A stretch of DNA of 64,000 nucleotides from Silvimonas iriomotensis (GTDB lineage: Bacteria; Pseudomonadota; Gammaproteobacteria; Burkholderiales; Chitinibacteraceae). Each line of letters begins with the position of its first letter. Position 1 is the stretch's first letter. Below the pieces are notes generated by a model. The model searched no databases. It had not been told where the DNA came from and saw only the letters and a program-made list of their open reading frames with translations. The position numbers and the translations under genes were made by a program. Below, in pieces: positions 24,199 through 33,431 of this stretch. The stretch is taken from positions 62,001-126,000 of the forward strand of contig NZ_BMLX01000005.1 in NCBI RefSeq assembly GCF_014645535.1. The letters are read 5' to 3'.

Positions 24199-24645
24199 TT
24201 AAGCGGGAAGGCGCACGGCGACATAAACGCCGTGGAATGTGGCGGCCAGCGCATTGCTGGCCGTTATCACTTCTACAGCGACCGCCAGGCGCCCTTTGCC
24301 CCGGCGGGCATACATGCGCTCGAACGCCGCCAGATCAGCCGCATCCGGCGGCAGAACGCGGGCGGTAAAGTCAGCAGCAATCGGCAGGATAAAATCGGTT
24401 GCGCCTGACTGGATCACCACATCTGCCCCTTCACCCGCGGCGACGTTGACCGCCATCCAGCCAGCAATGGTCGCCAACGTGGAGATGCTGCCGCCAAACG
24501 CGGTGGCGTGATCATTGCGGTTGGGTTCAAACGGGGCAGACAAATGCCAGGCTGCGGCATCGCCCAGCACGGCCACTTGCATGGCCGCCAGCAGCGGAAA
24601 CCCTGTATGTAACCGCTGCTGCCAGGACGATGCAAAGCCGCTCAC
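24199..24645 (-). CDS. YiiD C-terminal-like putative thioesterase
   Basis: 148 aa, single hotdog domain. FEPNRNDHATAFGGSISTLA carries the conserved Asn/Asp/His and FGGS turn of the YiiD_C family. No acetyltransferase domain is attached, unlike E. coli YiiD. It is 4 bp from the end of the helicase gene on the same strand, probably one transcript. Confidence 0.85.
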   Translation of the reverse strand: MSGFASSWQQRLHTGFPLLAAMQVAVLGDAAAWHLSAPFEPNRNDHATAFGGSISTLATIAGWMAVNVAAGEGADVVIQSGATDFILPIAADFTARVLPPDAADLAAFERMYARRGKGRLAVAVEVITASNALAATFHGVYVAVRLPA

Positions 24646-24649
24646 GCGC

Positions 24650-26056
24650 TCAGGAACCCGAATTCACCGGGGTGCGCGGGGGCAGGAACAGCGCGGCAAT
24701 CTGCTTGGGACGGTTGCGACCGGTGAGCGGCGCATCCGGCATTTCAGCCGGCGAAGTACGGGCGCTGCCACCCAGCGCTGGCGTCTGGTTCCGCACCGGC
24801 GCCATGCCCGGCTTGTTGCCGCGGCGATCCCCGTTGCGCTCATGACGATCGCCCCGGTCATTGCGCTCAGGGCGCTCGCTCCGCTCGGCGCGGGCCGGCG
24901 GCTCAACATGCGTACCCGGCGAGAAACCCGGCACCGGCGTGAGCTGGAAATTCTTCTTGATCAGCTTCTGGATACCGACAAAGGCTTTTTCTTCGCCCGG
25001 ATCAACCAGCGAAATCGCCACGCCCTTGGCGCCAGCGCGGCCGGTACGGCCGATACGGTGCACGTAATCTTCCGGGTTGCCTGGCAGTTCAAAGTTCACC
25101 ACATACGGCAGTTCGGTGATATCCAGACCACGGGCGGCCACATCCGTCGCCACCATGACCTTGATCCGGCCTTCCTTGAACGAGGCCAGGGCTTCCATCC
25201 GGGCTTTCTGGTCGCGATCGCCGTGCACGGCCTCGCAGGCAAAACCTTCACGCTTCAGATCACGCGCCAGTTGATCGGCGCCTTGCTTGGTGCGGGTGAA
25301 CACAATCACCTGCTGCATATCTTGCGTGCGGATCAAATGGGCCAGCAGCGCGCGTTTGCGGTGCGTTTCGCACGGGTGAAGAATCTGTTCGACGTTGTCG
25401 TTGGTGGCGTTCTGGCGGGCCACTTCCACCGTGACGGGCTCATGCAGGAAGTCGGCCACCAGCTTTTTGATTTCCGGCGAGAACGTGGCCGAGAACAGCA
25501 AGGTCTGCTTGCGGTTGACCAGCATGTCCATGATGCGGCGGATATCGGGAATGAAACCCATATCCAGCATGCGGTCGGCTTCATCGAGCACCAGGATTTC
25601 GACTTGCGAGAGGTTCACGGTTTTTTGCTGCACGTGATCCAGCAAGCGGCCCGGCGTGGCAACCAGCACTTCAACACCGCCGCGCAGTGCAGGAATCTGG
25701 CCGTTGATATCAACACCGCCGTACACCACGTGGCTGCGCAAGGTTTGATACTTGCTGTAGGCCTTGACCGATTCGGCCACCTGGTCTGCCAGTTCACGCG
25801 TCGGGGTCAGGATCAGCGCGCGCAGCGGATGGCGGGCCGGCGAGACGCTGGTATTGGCGTGCGGGGCCAGGCGGGTCAGGATCGGCAGCGTAAAGGCTGC
25901 GGTCTTGCCAGTGCCCGTCTGGGCAGCACCCAGTACGTCCTTGCCTTCCAGCACGACAGGAATGGCTTGCGCCTGGATCGGGGTCGGGCTCTCATAGCCT
26001 TGTTCTTCAATTGCTTTGAGTACTGCGGGCGCCAGCCCCAGCGTTGCAAAAGTCAT
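24650..26056 (-). CDS. rhlE: DEAD-box RNA helicase (RhlE type)
   Basis: 468 aa. All helicase motifs are present: Q motif ([20 protein letters not shown]), [31 protein letters not shown] ([13 protein letters not shown]), [30 protein letters not shown] and [12 protein letters not shown]. The C-terminal tail is Arg/Asp/Glu-rich ([20 protein letters not shown]), a likely RNA-binding region. The start at [10 protein letters not shown] is the standard family N-terminus. RhlE proteins act in RNA decay and ribosome assembly. Confidence 0.93.
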   Translation of the reverse strand: MTFATLGLAPAVLKAIEEQGYESPTPIQAQAIPVVLEGKDVLGAAQTGTGKTAAFTLPILTRLAPHANTSVSPARHPLRALILTPTRELADQVAESVKAYSKYQTLRSHVVYGGVDINGQIPALRGGVEVLVATPGRLLDHVQQKTVNLSQVEILVLDEADRMLDMGFIPDIRRIMDMLVNRKQTLLFSATFSPEIKKLVADFLHEPVTVEVARQNATNDNVEQILHPCETHRKRALLAHLIRTQDMQQVIVFTRTKQGADQLARDLKREGFACEAVHGDRDQKARMEALASFKEGRIKVMVATDVAARGLDITELPYVVNFELPGNPEDYVHRIGRTGRAGAKGVAISLVDPGEEKAFVGIQKLIKKNFQLTPVPGFSPGTHVEPPARAERSERPERNDRGDRHERNGDRRGNKPGMAPVRNQTPALGGSARTSPAEMPDAPLTGRNRPKQIAALFLPPRTPVNSGS

Positions 26057-26318
26057 CCTGCGCTTACTCCACCAAACAAAAGATCCGGCTTGTCGCCGGT
26101 AGTCAGACACCAGAGCGTTATGCAAACCTCTGGATAATCAAAGAGTTTATCACGGTTCCCCGCACGCGCGCTTTATTTGCCCGCTTGTCTGTCAGCGCTT
26201 TGCTTACGTCCATGCCGGACAACCCCACGTCAAACAGATACTCAATGATATATGACTGACAAATAGTAAAGAGTTACGGTGATTGAGGCCAACTATGACA
26301 CATACATAGAATTTGCCA

Positions 26319-26518
26319 CCCGCCATAATGGCGTTGTCCCTGAACGACCGGTTGCGCAAAGGCAGAGAGCAACGTTATACGGTCGGTCTGAACCCAGACA
26401 ATTCTCCGTTTGGCGGGTTGCAAACCGCTGACCGGGCCCGTGCCCCCGCATGGCCTGGTTCTTGGCGGGACGCACTGAAGCCGTGGCCCCGAGCATAACG
26501 CCGGGGCCATTTTTTTTG
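26319..26518 (+). ncRNA. Candidate structured RNA ending in an intrinsic terminator
   Basis: A plausible promoter (TTGAGG 26283-26288, TAGAAT 26307-26312) is followed after about 170 nt by a strong terminator (26484-26518), with no convincing coding frame between. Several hairpins can be drawn: CCCGCCA near 26325 with TGGCGGG near 26465, GGTTGC/GCAAC around 26350-26375, and GTCTG/CAGAC around 26386-26400. It does not match 6S, tmRNA, RNase P or SRP RNA by eye. It could be an sRNA, or the leader of the 26576 gene with a conditional terminator. Confidence 0.35.
26484..26518 (+). terminator. Strong intrinsic terminator with no obvious gene upstream
   Basis: TGGCCCCG (26484-26491) pairs with CGGGGCCA (26502-26509), followed by nine T. 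No supportable gene ends here, which is why an RNA gene or attenuator is suspected. Confidence 0.9.
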
Positions 26519-26527
26519 CTGGACCAA

Positions 26528-26567
26528 TGACTCAATCTGATAACATTGAGTCAGTCCATCATATAAA
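26528..26567 (+). promoter_or_regulatory. Inverted repeat and -10-like box before the 26576 gene
   Basis: TGACTCAAT (26528-26536) and ATTGAGTCA (26545-26553) are perfect inverted arms with an 8-bp spacer. TATAAA at 26562-26567 lies only 9 bp before the ATG, so the transcript may be leaderless. Confidence 0.45.
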
Positions 26568-26575
26568 AACAGATC

Positions 26576-27193
26576 ATGCCTACCCCGCCGCTCAATCTGC
26601 CTGACAACGACACCCTCAAACGCTGGACCCACGGCCAGATCCTGGTGGTTCCCGCCCTGGGCCGCAGCTTTGTCCTGACCAATGACTGGGAAAACGCCCG
26701 CAGTGGCGATCATCCAGAGGCTTATCGCGATGGCGAAGCCTGGCTGTCACGTGACACCCAGTATTTGCCGCGGCTCAATTTCCGGGTAACAGAGGCCATT
26801 GCCGCGCCCGCCAAAACCGTGGCACCGGCCGGGTTTATCAGCGGCGTGTACTGGCACAATGCCAAAGAAGGCGTGCAAGTGCGGCGTGACGGGTTCCGCG
26901 CGTTTCCGCCGGCACGACGCAAACATCAGCCCGGCGAGATCATGGAGCACGGCAAGATCGTCATCCAGACCCGGCACCCGCGCACGCTGGAAGCCATCAG
27001 CCGGCTGGCCGAGCGTCTGGGCACCCGAGAACAAAGTCTTTTGCTGGATGCGCTCTACAGCGGCCTGACCCACATTGCCAGCACCCGGCTGGACCCGGCC
27101 CGCGCCGAAGCCTTCCTCAAGGCATTCAGCGTCACCCAGGCCACCGACCGCGCCACGCAGGAAACAGAGCAAGATCCATTTTCTGTGCTGTAA
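26576..27193 (+). CDS. Protein of unknown function, 205 aa
   Basis: A soluble protein with no signal or membrane segment. Recognisable stretches are GQILVVPALGRSFVLTNDWE, FISGVYWHNAKEGVQVRRDG and a helical C-terminus (AISRLAERLGTREQSLLLDA). I do not know the family. No Shine-Dalgarno is seen before the ATG, consistent with a leaderless mRNA from the TATAAA at 26562. It is monocistronic. Confidence 0.75.
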   Translation: MPTPPLNLPDNDTLKRWTHGQILVVPALGRSFVLTNDWENARSGDHPEAYRDGEAWLSRDTQYLPRLNFRVTEAIAAPAKTVAPAGFISGVYWHNAKEGVQVRRDGFRAFPPARRKHQPGEIMEHGKIVIQTRHPRTLEAISRLAERLGTREQSLLLDALYSGLTHIASTRLDPARAEAFLKAFSVTQATDRATQETEQDPFSVL

Positions 27194-27343
27194 ACGGCGG
27201 CCAAACCTTGCAGGCAGCAACATTTGCCAGCCCGGTCTTGTTGCACCGCACGTCGAAGCTCTTGCAGATTGGCTAGAGGTAGTGCGGCCTGTTCGGTTAC
27301 AATCATCGACTTTCCATCACCGATCCAGGCAGGAGAAACACCC

Positions 27344-28267
27344 ATGTCGATGGCTGACCGCGACGGCGTCATCTGGTACGACGGCAAACTGGTTGAGTGG
27401 CGCTCTGCGACCACGCACGTACTGACCCACACGCTGCATTACGGCCTTGGTGTATTCGAAGGCGTCCGCGCTTATGAAACCCCGAACGGCCCGGCCATCT
27501 TCCGCCTGCAGGATCACACCGACCGCCTGTTCCGCTCTGCCCACATCCTGGGCATGAAGCTGCCGTTCTCCAAAGAAGAACTGAACGCAGCGCAACTGGC
27601 CGTGGTGAAAGAAAACGGTCTGAAGTCCTGCTACCTGCGTCCGATGGCTTTCTACGGCGCTGGCAAGCTGGGCGTAGCCCCGCCGGTTGATGACGTGCAT
27701 ATCATCGTGGCCGCCTGGCCGTGGGGTGCTTACCTGGGCACGGATGGCCTGGAAAAGGGTATCCGCGTGAAGACATCGAGCTTCACCCGCCACCACGTGA
27801 ACATCACCATGTGTAAAGCCAAGGCCAACGGCAATTACATGAACTCGATCCTGGCCAACACCGAAGCCACCCGCGACGGTTACGACGAAGCCCTGTTGCT
27901 GGACAACGAAGGCTACGTGGCTGAAGGCTCGGGCGAGAACGTGTTCATCGTGCGCAAGGGCAAGATCTACACGCCGGACCTGACCAGCGCGCTGGAAGGC
28001 ATCACGCGCGACACCATCGTGCAACTGGCGGAAGAACACAATATTCCGGTCATCGAAAAACGCATCACCCGTGACGAAGTCTATAGTGCCGATGAAGCGT
28101 TCTTTACCGGTACTGCCGCTGAAGTCACCCCGATCCGTGAACTGGATGGCCGTACCATCGGCGCCGGCACCCGTGGCCCGATTACCGAACTCTTGCAAAG
28201 CCGCTACTTTGCTTGCGTCAAGGGCCAGGAAGGCTCGCGCAGCGAATGGCTGACCCCTGTCAAGTGA
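27344..28267 (+). CDS. ilvE: Branched-chain amino acid aminotransferase
   Basis: 307-aa class IV PLP aminotransferase that makes Leu, Ile and Val from their keto acids. Motifs are HYGLGVFEGVRAYETPNGPA, the PLP lysine in NITMCKAKANGNYMNS, ATRDGYDEALLLDNEGYVAE, and TGTAAEVTPIRELDGR. AGGAG precedes the ATG at 27344. It is followed 11 bp later by a zinc-finger gene and then a terminator, a pair conserved in betaproteobacteria. Confidence 0.96.
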   Translation: MSMADRDGVIWYDGKLVEWRSATTHVLTHTLHYGLGVFEGVRAYETPNGPAIFRLQDHTDRLFRSAHILGMKLPFSKEELNAAQLAVVKENGLKSCYLRPMAFYGAGKLGVAPPVDDVHIIVAAWPWGAYLGTDGLEKGIRVKTSSFTRHHVNITMCKAKANGNYMNSILANTEATRDGYDEALLLDNEGYVAEGSGENVFIVRKGKIYTPDLTSALEGITRDTIVQLAEEHNIPVIEKRITRDEVYSADEAFFTGTAAEVTPIRELDGRTIGAGTRGPITELLQSRYFACVKGQEGSRSEWLTPVK

Positions 28268-28278
28268 GCGACAAGAAC

Positions 28279-28485
28279 ATGAGCGAACTCAAAGAAAACA
28301 CCCAACGCGTGATCGAAGTCGGCGCTGCCGACCTGCCGCTGCACTGCCCGATGCCGGACATGATGAAATGGAACGCCCACCCGCGCGTGTTCCTGCCCAT
28401 CGACCGCACCGGCGAAGCGCTGTGCCCGTACTGCGGCACGCAATATCGCCTGAAGGCAGGCGAAGTCATCAAAGGTCATCACTGA
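28279..28485 (+). CDS. Zinc-finger domain-containing protein (zf-CHCC)
   Basis: 68 aa. A single zinc-binding set is visible: Cys in LPLHCPMP, His in WNAHPRVFLP, and CPYC in EALCPYCGTQYRL. It resembles the small zf-CHCC family related to the NDUFS6-like complex I subunit. It is co-transcribed with ilvE. Confidence 0.9.
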   Translation: MSELKENTQRVIEVGAADLPLHCPMPDMMKWNAHPRVFLPIDRTGEALCPYCGTQYRLKAGEVIKGHH

Positions 28486-28502
28486 GCTTTGCTCTGGCTG
28501 TA

Positions 28503-28531
28503 GACAAAACGGCGCATTGCGCCGTTTTGTC
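28503..28531. terminator. Intrinsic terminator after ilvE operon
   Basis: A perfect 13-bp stem, GACAAAACGGCGC with GCGCCGTTTTGTC, around loop ATT. The T-run is interrupted by G but the stem is strong. Confidence 0.85.
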
Positions 28532-28622
28532 GTTTACGCAGCACCGTATTTGTATCTGTTGTATCAAGCAATAACAGACCGTTTAGTATTGCGGCACTTT
28601 GCAGACCAACTTTGAACACTGC

Positions 28623-29645
28623 ATGAATAAAATCCTGATCGTGGCTCCGGCCTGGGTGGGCGATGCCATCATGGCCCAACCGCTATACCGCCGCCTTGCC
28701 GAGCGCTGGCCCGGCGTGAAGATCGACGTGCTGGCGCCGCCATGGACGCGGCCGGTGCATGCGCGCATGCCTGAAATCAGCGAAACCATCGACAACCCGT
28801 TTGGCCATGGTTCGCTGCGTTTGATGGAACGCATGAAGCTGGGCCGCCAGTTGCGCAAGCGCGGTTACGATCAGGTCATCGTCCTGCCCAACTCGCTCAA
28901 ATCGGCGCTGATTCCGTGGTTTGCCAATATTCCCAAACGCACCGGCTGGGTGGGCGAAGCGCGGTTCATCCTGATGAACGACACGCGCACGCTTGATCCG
29001 ATTGCCCTGCCGCAAATGGTCGAGCGCTTTGCCGCTCTGGCTGACGCGCCCGACGTGCCGCTGGCCCGCCCGGTGCCGCACCCGCGCCTGAAGATTGATT
29101 CCGCTGCGCGTGATGCCGCGCTGGCCAAACTGGGTCTGACTGCGGACAAACCCATTGTTGCCTGTTGTCCTGGCGCGGAATACGGCCCGGCCAAACGCTG
29201 GCCGGCCAACCATTTTGCCGATCTGGCCAATCACCGCATGTCGCTGGGCGAGCAAGTCTGGCTGTTTGGCTCCAACAAAGACCAGGAAATCGCCAGCGAG
29301 ATCGCAGCGCTGGCCCCAGGTACGGTCAATCTGTGCGGTCAGACCAGTCTCGCGGAGGCGATTGATCTGATGTCGCTGGCCCAGGTGGTGGTCGCCAATG
29401 ACTCTGGCCTGATGCATGTCGCAGCCGGGCTGGATCGCCCGCTGGTGGCCATTTATGGTTCCAGCTCGCCAGAGTTCACCCCGCCGCTGTCCAACCGGGC
29501 AGAGATCGTCACCCTGGATCTGGAATGCAGCCCCTGTTTTGAGCGGGTGTGTCCGCTGGGCCACATGAATTGCCTCAACCAGCTGGAAGCCGGCCGCGCC
29601 AACCGGGCCATCAACAAGTTGTTGTTGCTGGGCGCACACACCTGA
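28623..29645 (+). CDS. waaF: ADP-heptose--LPS heptosyltransferase II
   Basis: 340-aa GT-9 family enzyme that adds the second heptose to the LPS inner core. Motifs are ILIVAPAWVGDAIMAQPLYR, VIVLPNSLKSALIPWFANIP, CCPGAEYGPAKRWPANHFA and VVANDSGLMHVAAGLDRPLV, with the terminal FERVCPLGHMNCL Cys cluster typical of WaaF. The start MNKILIVAP matches the family N-terminus. Confidence 0.95.
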   Translation: MNKILIVAPAWVGDAIMAQPLYRRLAERWPGVKIDVLAPPWTRPVHARMPEISETIDNPFGHGSLRLMERMKLGRQLRKRGYDQVIVLPNSLKSALIPWFANIPKRTGWVGEARFILMNDTRTLDPIALPQMVERFAALADAPDVPLARPVPHPRLKIDSAARDAALAKLGLTADKPIVACCPGAEYGPAKRWPANHFADLANHRMSLGEQVWLFGSNKDQEIASEIAALAPGTVNLCGQTSLAEAIDLMSLAQVVVANDSGLMHVAAGLDRPLVAIYGSSSPEFTPPLSNRAEIVTLDLECSPCFERVCPLGHMNCLNQLEAGRANRAINKLLLLGAHT

Positions 29646-29873
29646 ACGGGGCCCGGAACAGCACGCCTGGCGGGAACCCGGCACCGCGCAACGGAGAAAA
29701 CCCGCCGCTGCCAAACCGGGCCCGGGGCACCAGGCCCTGCCCCGCCTGGCCATGCTGGCAAGCCTGTGTCACCCTGACAGCGGGGTGATCCGCTGCACCG
29801 ACTTGGCTGAATACCCAGGTGCCCGCATAATGAGCGTTATTAACAAGTCACTTTAAGAAGAAACGCCACCGCG

Positions 29874-31421
29874 ATGGTTGTCAAAAAATTCTACGGCGCC
29901 ACCACCCGGGACGCGCTCCGGCAGGTGCGGGACGAACTGGGCCCGGATGCCCTGATTTTGTCCAACCGCCAGGTTGCGGGCGGCGGCGTGGAAATCATGG
30001 CAGTGGCCGACTCTGACGTGGCCTCGCTGACGGGCGTCCCCAGCCCCAGCAGCTCGCGCACGCCCTCGCGTGCCAACGGCGCACGCCTGATGCGCAACAT
30101 CCATACGGATAACAACTCCCCGGCCACGCGCGCGCTGGAACGCTCTTACGCTATCCCCGACGAAGAACATGAAGATGACGACAGCGAACCCTCGCTGGCC
30201 GACATCAATCCGCCCGCGCCGGCTTATGATCCGCCGGCGCCCGCACCCGGCTATACCAGCCTGCTGGACGAGCCCATGCCGCGCCAGTCCGCGACCGCCC
30301 AGCCCGCACCGCAACCGGCCCCACCGGCGTTGCCGTCGATGGGGCTCAAACAAACTGCCCCGGCACCGCGCCGCGAAGAACCGCTGCACACCGCGACGCA
30401 TTTTCGCTACGAAGATGATCTGGGCCAGCCGCAAAAACAGCCCTCGGCCAACAAAGAGGTGATGGAAGACATCGCCCGGGAAATCCGCCTGCTGCGCGGC
30501 CTGATGGAAAGCCAGATTGCCGGCATGGCCTGGGGCGAGTTGTCACGCCACAAGCCGGAAAAACTGGAAGTCCTGCGCCAGTTGCTGGCCGGTGGGTTCT
30601 CCCCCGCGCTGAGCCGCCAGCTGGTCGAAAAAATGCCAGACCTGGCGCTGGATGCCGGCATGCGCTGGATCAAGGCCGCGCTGGTGCACAACCTGCCTTC
30701 CAGCGCGGGCGACCTGATTGAACGCGGCGGCACCTACGCGCTGATCGGCCCTACCGGCGTGGGCAAAACCACCACCGTCGCCAAGCTGGCGGCGCGTTGT
30801 GCCTTGCTGCATGGCCCGGATTCGGTGGCATTGCTGACCACTGACAGCTACCGGATCGGCGCGCAGGATCAACTGCGTATTTACGGCCGCATCATTGGTA
30901 TTCCGGTACATGACGTCAAAGACCAGACTGATCTGGAACTGACGCTGGCAGACCTCTCTGACCGCCATCTGGTGCTGATTGATACCGTCGGCATGGGTCA
31001 GCGCGATCAACGCATTACCGAACAACTGGCGCTGTTTGGCCGTGACCGCGTGCAAACCATCTTGCTGCTGGCCGCCAATGCCGCGCCCGCGACGCTTGAT
31101 GACGTCGCCCGCCGCTACAAGAACCCGACGCTGGCCGGCTGCATTCTGACCAAGCTGGACGAAGCCATGAGCCAGGGCGGTTGCCTGGATGTGGCCATCC
31201 GCCACCGGCTGGCCCTGCAGTTTGTGACCAACGGGCAGCGCGTGCCGGAAGACCTGCACCACGCCAATGTGGATTACCTGATCGACCGCGCCTTCCGCAC
31301 CGCCGCCGGCGACAACCCGGTGTACCAGTTGCGCAAGGACGAATACCCGCTTTATATGGGCTCGCAAAACTCGGCCAGTGATGTCCCGCTGGATTTGTCG
31401 GTGAGAGATCGTCGTGGCTAA
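29874..31421 (+). CDS. flhF: Flagellar biosynthesis GTPase FlhF
   Basis: 515 aa. SRP-type GTPase that sets position and number of polar flagella. It has an N-terminal B region (MVVKKFYGATTRDALRQVRD), a Pro/Ala-rich linker (about residues 100-165), and the NG domain with GPTGVGKTTTVAKLAARCAL, LLTTDSYRIGAQDQL, DTVGMGQRDQRITEQ and ILTKLDEAMSQGG. It overlaps flhG by 8 bp. flhA, which usually precedes flhF, is not here. Confidence 0.94.
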   Translation: MVVKKFYGATTRDALRQVRDELGPDALILSNRQVAGGGVEIMAVADSDVASLTGVPSPSSSRTPSRANGARLMRNIHTDNNSPATRALERSYAIPDEEHEDDDSEPSLADINPPAPAYDPPAPAPGYTSLLDEPMPRQSATAQPAPQPAPPALPSMGLKQTAPAPRREEPLHTATHFRYEDDLGQPQKQPSANKEVMEDIAREIRLLRGLMESQIAGMAWGELSRHKPEKLEVLRQLLAGGFSPALSRQLVEKMPDLALDAGMRWIKAALVHNLPSSAGDLIERGGTYALIGPTGVGKTTTVAKLAARCALLHGPDSVALLTTDSYRIGAQDQLRIYGRIIGIPVHDVKDQTDLELTLADLSDRHLVLIDTVGMGQRDQRITEQLALFGRDRVQTILLLAANAAPATLDDVARRYKNPTLAGCILTKLDEAMSQGGCLDVAIRHRLALQFVTNGQRVPEDLHHANVDYLIDRAFRTAAGDNPVYQLRKDEYPLYMGSQNSASDVPLDLSVRDRRG

Positions 31422-32307
31422 CAAGGGCCGGCTGGATCAGGCCGCCGGGTTACGTGCCCTGCTCAGCCCCACGCCGTGTCGCAGCATCAGCCTGAATGGC
31501 GGGCGTGGCGGCACAGGCGCCACCACACTGGCCATCAACCTGGCCGCCGCGCTGGCCGAACGCCAGCGTGAAGTCTTGCTGCTGGATGAGTTTGAAGGCT
31601 TGTCCAACTCATTGCACCGGCTGCGCCGCAACCAGGCCTGGCATTTCGAGTCCGTGCTGCGGCGTGAAGTCACTCTGCATGACGCGCTGGTCCAGACCGA
31701 TGCGGGGTTTTCCATCCTGCCGGTGTCAGCGCGCCCCACCATCCTGGCCAATCTCAATGAACGTGAACTGACCTGGCTGGCCCAGGAGTTCGAGAACCTC
31801 GTCACCAGTACTGATTTTCTGCTGCTTGATACGCGTCCGACCACGTTGGCCGGTGTGCCGTCCCTCTCTCTGGCGGCCGATGACGTACTCATTATTGTTT
31901 CGCACAATGCAGAGTCGATGACCGACGCCTACGCCACCATCAAGGTGCTGCATAACGAATACGCGCGCCGCGATTTCCGCATTCTGGTCAATCGCGTAAA
32001 CAGCCTGGAAGACGCTACGCAACTGTTCGAGCGCATCCGCAGCGTGGCCATGCAGTATCTGGGTACGCAAATCCAGCTGCGGCTGGTGGGTTATGTGCCG
32101 GAAGACGACAAACTCAAGCGTGCTACGCGCCTGGGACGCACGGTGATCGACGCATTTCCGGATGCCGAAGCCAGCCACGCGTTCCGGCAACTGGCCGATG
32201 CCATGCTACGCTGGAAGCGACCCAGCCAGTCGCACGAAACACCTGGCCACTTTGTTTACCGGCTGGTTGAATCCAGCCGCATTCTTACTGACCGACTGCA
32301 GAACTGA
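31414..32307 (+). CDS. flhG: FlhG/FleN-like MinD-family protein with degenerate P-loop
   Basis: 297 aa. Near the N-terminus DQAAGLR (residues 8-14) matches the DQAxxLR element by which FlhG stimulates FlhF GTPase. The deviant Walker A, normally KGGxGKT, reads GGRGGTGATTLAINLAAALA: the signature Lys is Arg and the P-loop Lys is Ala. The Walker A' region reads LLLDEFEGLSN instead of the usual DADLGLAN form, and Walker B is LLLDTRPTT. Predicted loss of ATPase with retention of FlhF activation. It is coupled to flhF by overlap. Confidence 0.9.
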   Translation: MANKGRLDQAAGLRALLSPTPCRSISLNGGRGGTGATTLAINLAAALAERQREVLLLDEFEGLSNSLHRLRRNQAWHFESVLRREVTLHDALVQTDAGFSILPVSARPTILANLNERELTWLAQEFENLVTSTDFLLLDTRPTTLAGVPSLSLAADDVLIIVSHNAESMTDAYATIKVLHNEYARRDFRILVNRVNSLEDATQLFERIRSVAMQYLGTQIQLRLVGYVPEDDKLKRATRLGRTVIDAFPDAEASHAFRQLADAMLRWKRPSQSHETPGHFVYRLVESSRILTDRLQN

Positions 32308-32324
32308 GCCGACCACACCCGCCC

Positions 32325-33431
32325 ATGGCCCACACCGAGCCGCCGATCACTGCCGTTGCTGACCTTCGCCAGGACGCCCAGGGCGAGCACCTGTATCTGG
32401 CCGGCCGGCTGGATGCAGACGGCACGGCCGCCATCTGGGACAAAGCGCGCCAGCTCGCCCGGCACGATCTGCATGTCGATGCCGCCGCGGTGGACTATTG
32501 CGACGGCGCCGGTCTGGCGCTGATCTACGCGCTGATCCAGCAAGGCGCCCAGGTGCAGAACCTGCCGCAGCGCTACGGCGCACTGCTCAATGAGCTCAAC
32601 CCCACCCAGGCCCTGCAAACCACGCCGCCAGAGAAACGGCCGGCCTTCCTGATCCGCCTGGGTGCGCGTGCCGCAGCGATCTGGACCTCGTTCTATGACC
32701 TGATGTCATTCACCGGCGAACTGACCGCCGCGTGGGGCGTGTGGTTGCGCAAGCCCGGCATCATGCGCTGGGGCGACATGCTGGAGCAATGCATCAAGGC
32801 CGGTGTGAACGCCACGCCGATCGTGCTGCTGGTGGCGTTTTTGTTCGGGGTGATCCTGGCGTTCCAGTCCGCCGTGCCAATGCGGCAGTTTGGCGCAGAA
32901 CTGTTTGTGGCCAACCTCGTCGGTCTGTCGCTGGTGCGTGAACTGGCGCCGCTGATGACCGCCGTCTTGCTGGCAGGCCGCACCGGTGCGGCCTTTGCCG
33001 CCGAGATCGGCACCATGAAGGTCAATGAAGAAATCAACGCGCTGATCACGCTGGGTCTGGAGCCCGTGCGCTTTCTGGTGCTGCCGCGCATTCTGGCCGT
33101 CACGCTGATGGCCCCGCTGCTGACCGTGCTGGCCGAAGTCATTGGCATTCTCGGTGCCGGCCTTGTGTTGCTCACATTCAATATTCCGCTGCAGACCACC
33201 GCCACCCAGGTGATGGATTCGGTCGGTTTCGCGGACTATATCGGCGGTCTGGCCAAAGCCACCGTGTACGGTTTTGGTATTGCGGTCATTGGCTGCCGGC
33301 GCGGGCTCAACACGGGCGCGGGCGCCAGCGCCGTGGGGGCCAGTACCACACAGGCAGTGGTCAGCAGTATTGTCATGCTGGTGGTGGCGGATGGTCTGTT
33401 CGCCGTCGCCTTTTACTATCTGGGGTGGTAA
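32325..33431 (+). CDS. STAS-MlaE fusion lipid ABC transporter permease
   Basis: 368 aa. Residues 1-95 form an STAS domain (VDAAAVDYCDGAGLALIYAL), normally the separate MlaB. The rest is an MlaE permease with five to six membrane segments and the family signature VRELAPLMTAVLLAGRTGAA, then AEIGTMKVNEEINALITLGL. It is part of an inner-membrane MCE transporter moving lipids between inner and outer membrane. It begins 17 bp after flhG. Confidence 0.93.
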   Translation: MAHTEPPITAVADLRQDAQGEHLYLAGRLDADGTAAIWDKARQLARHDLHVDAAAVDYCDGAGLALIYALIQQGAQVQNLPQRYGALLNELNPTQALQTTPPEKRPAFLIRLGARAAAIWTSFYDLMSFTGELTAAWGVWLRKPGIMRWGDMLEQCIKAGVNATPIVLLVAFLFGVILAFQSAVPMRQFGAELFVANLVGLSLVRELAPLMTAVLLAGRTGAAFAAEIGTMKVNEEINALITLGLEPVRFLVLPRILAVTLMAPLLTVLAEVIGILGAGLVLLTFNIPLQTTATQVMDSVGFADYIGGLAKATVYGFGIAVIGCRRGLNTGAGASAVGASTTQAVVSSIVMLVVADGLFAVAFYYLGW

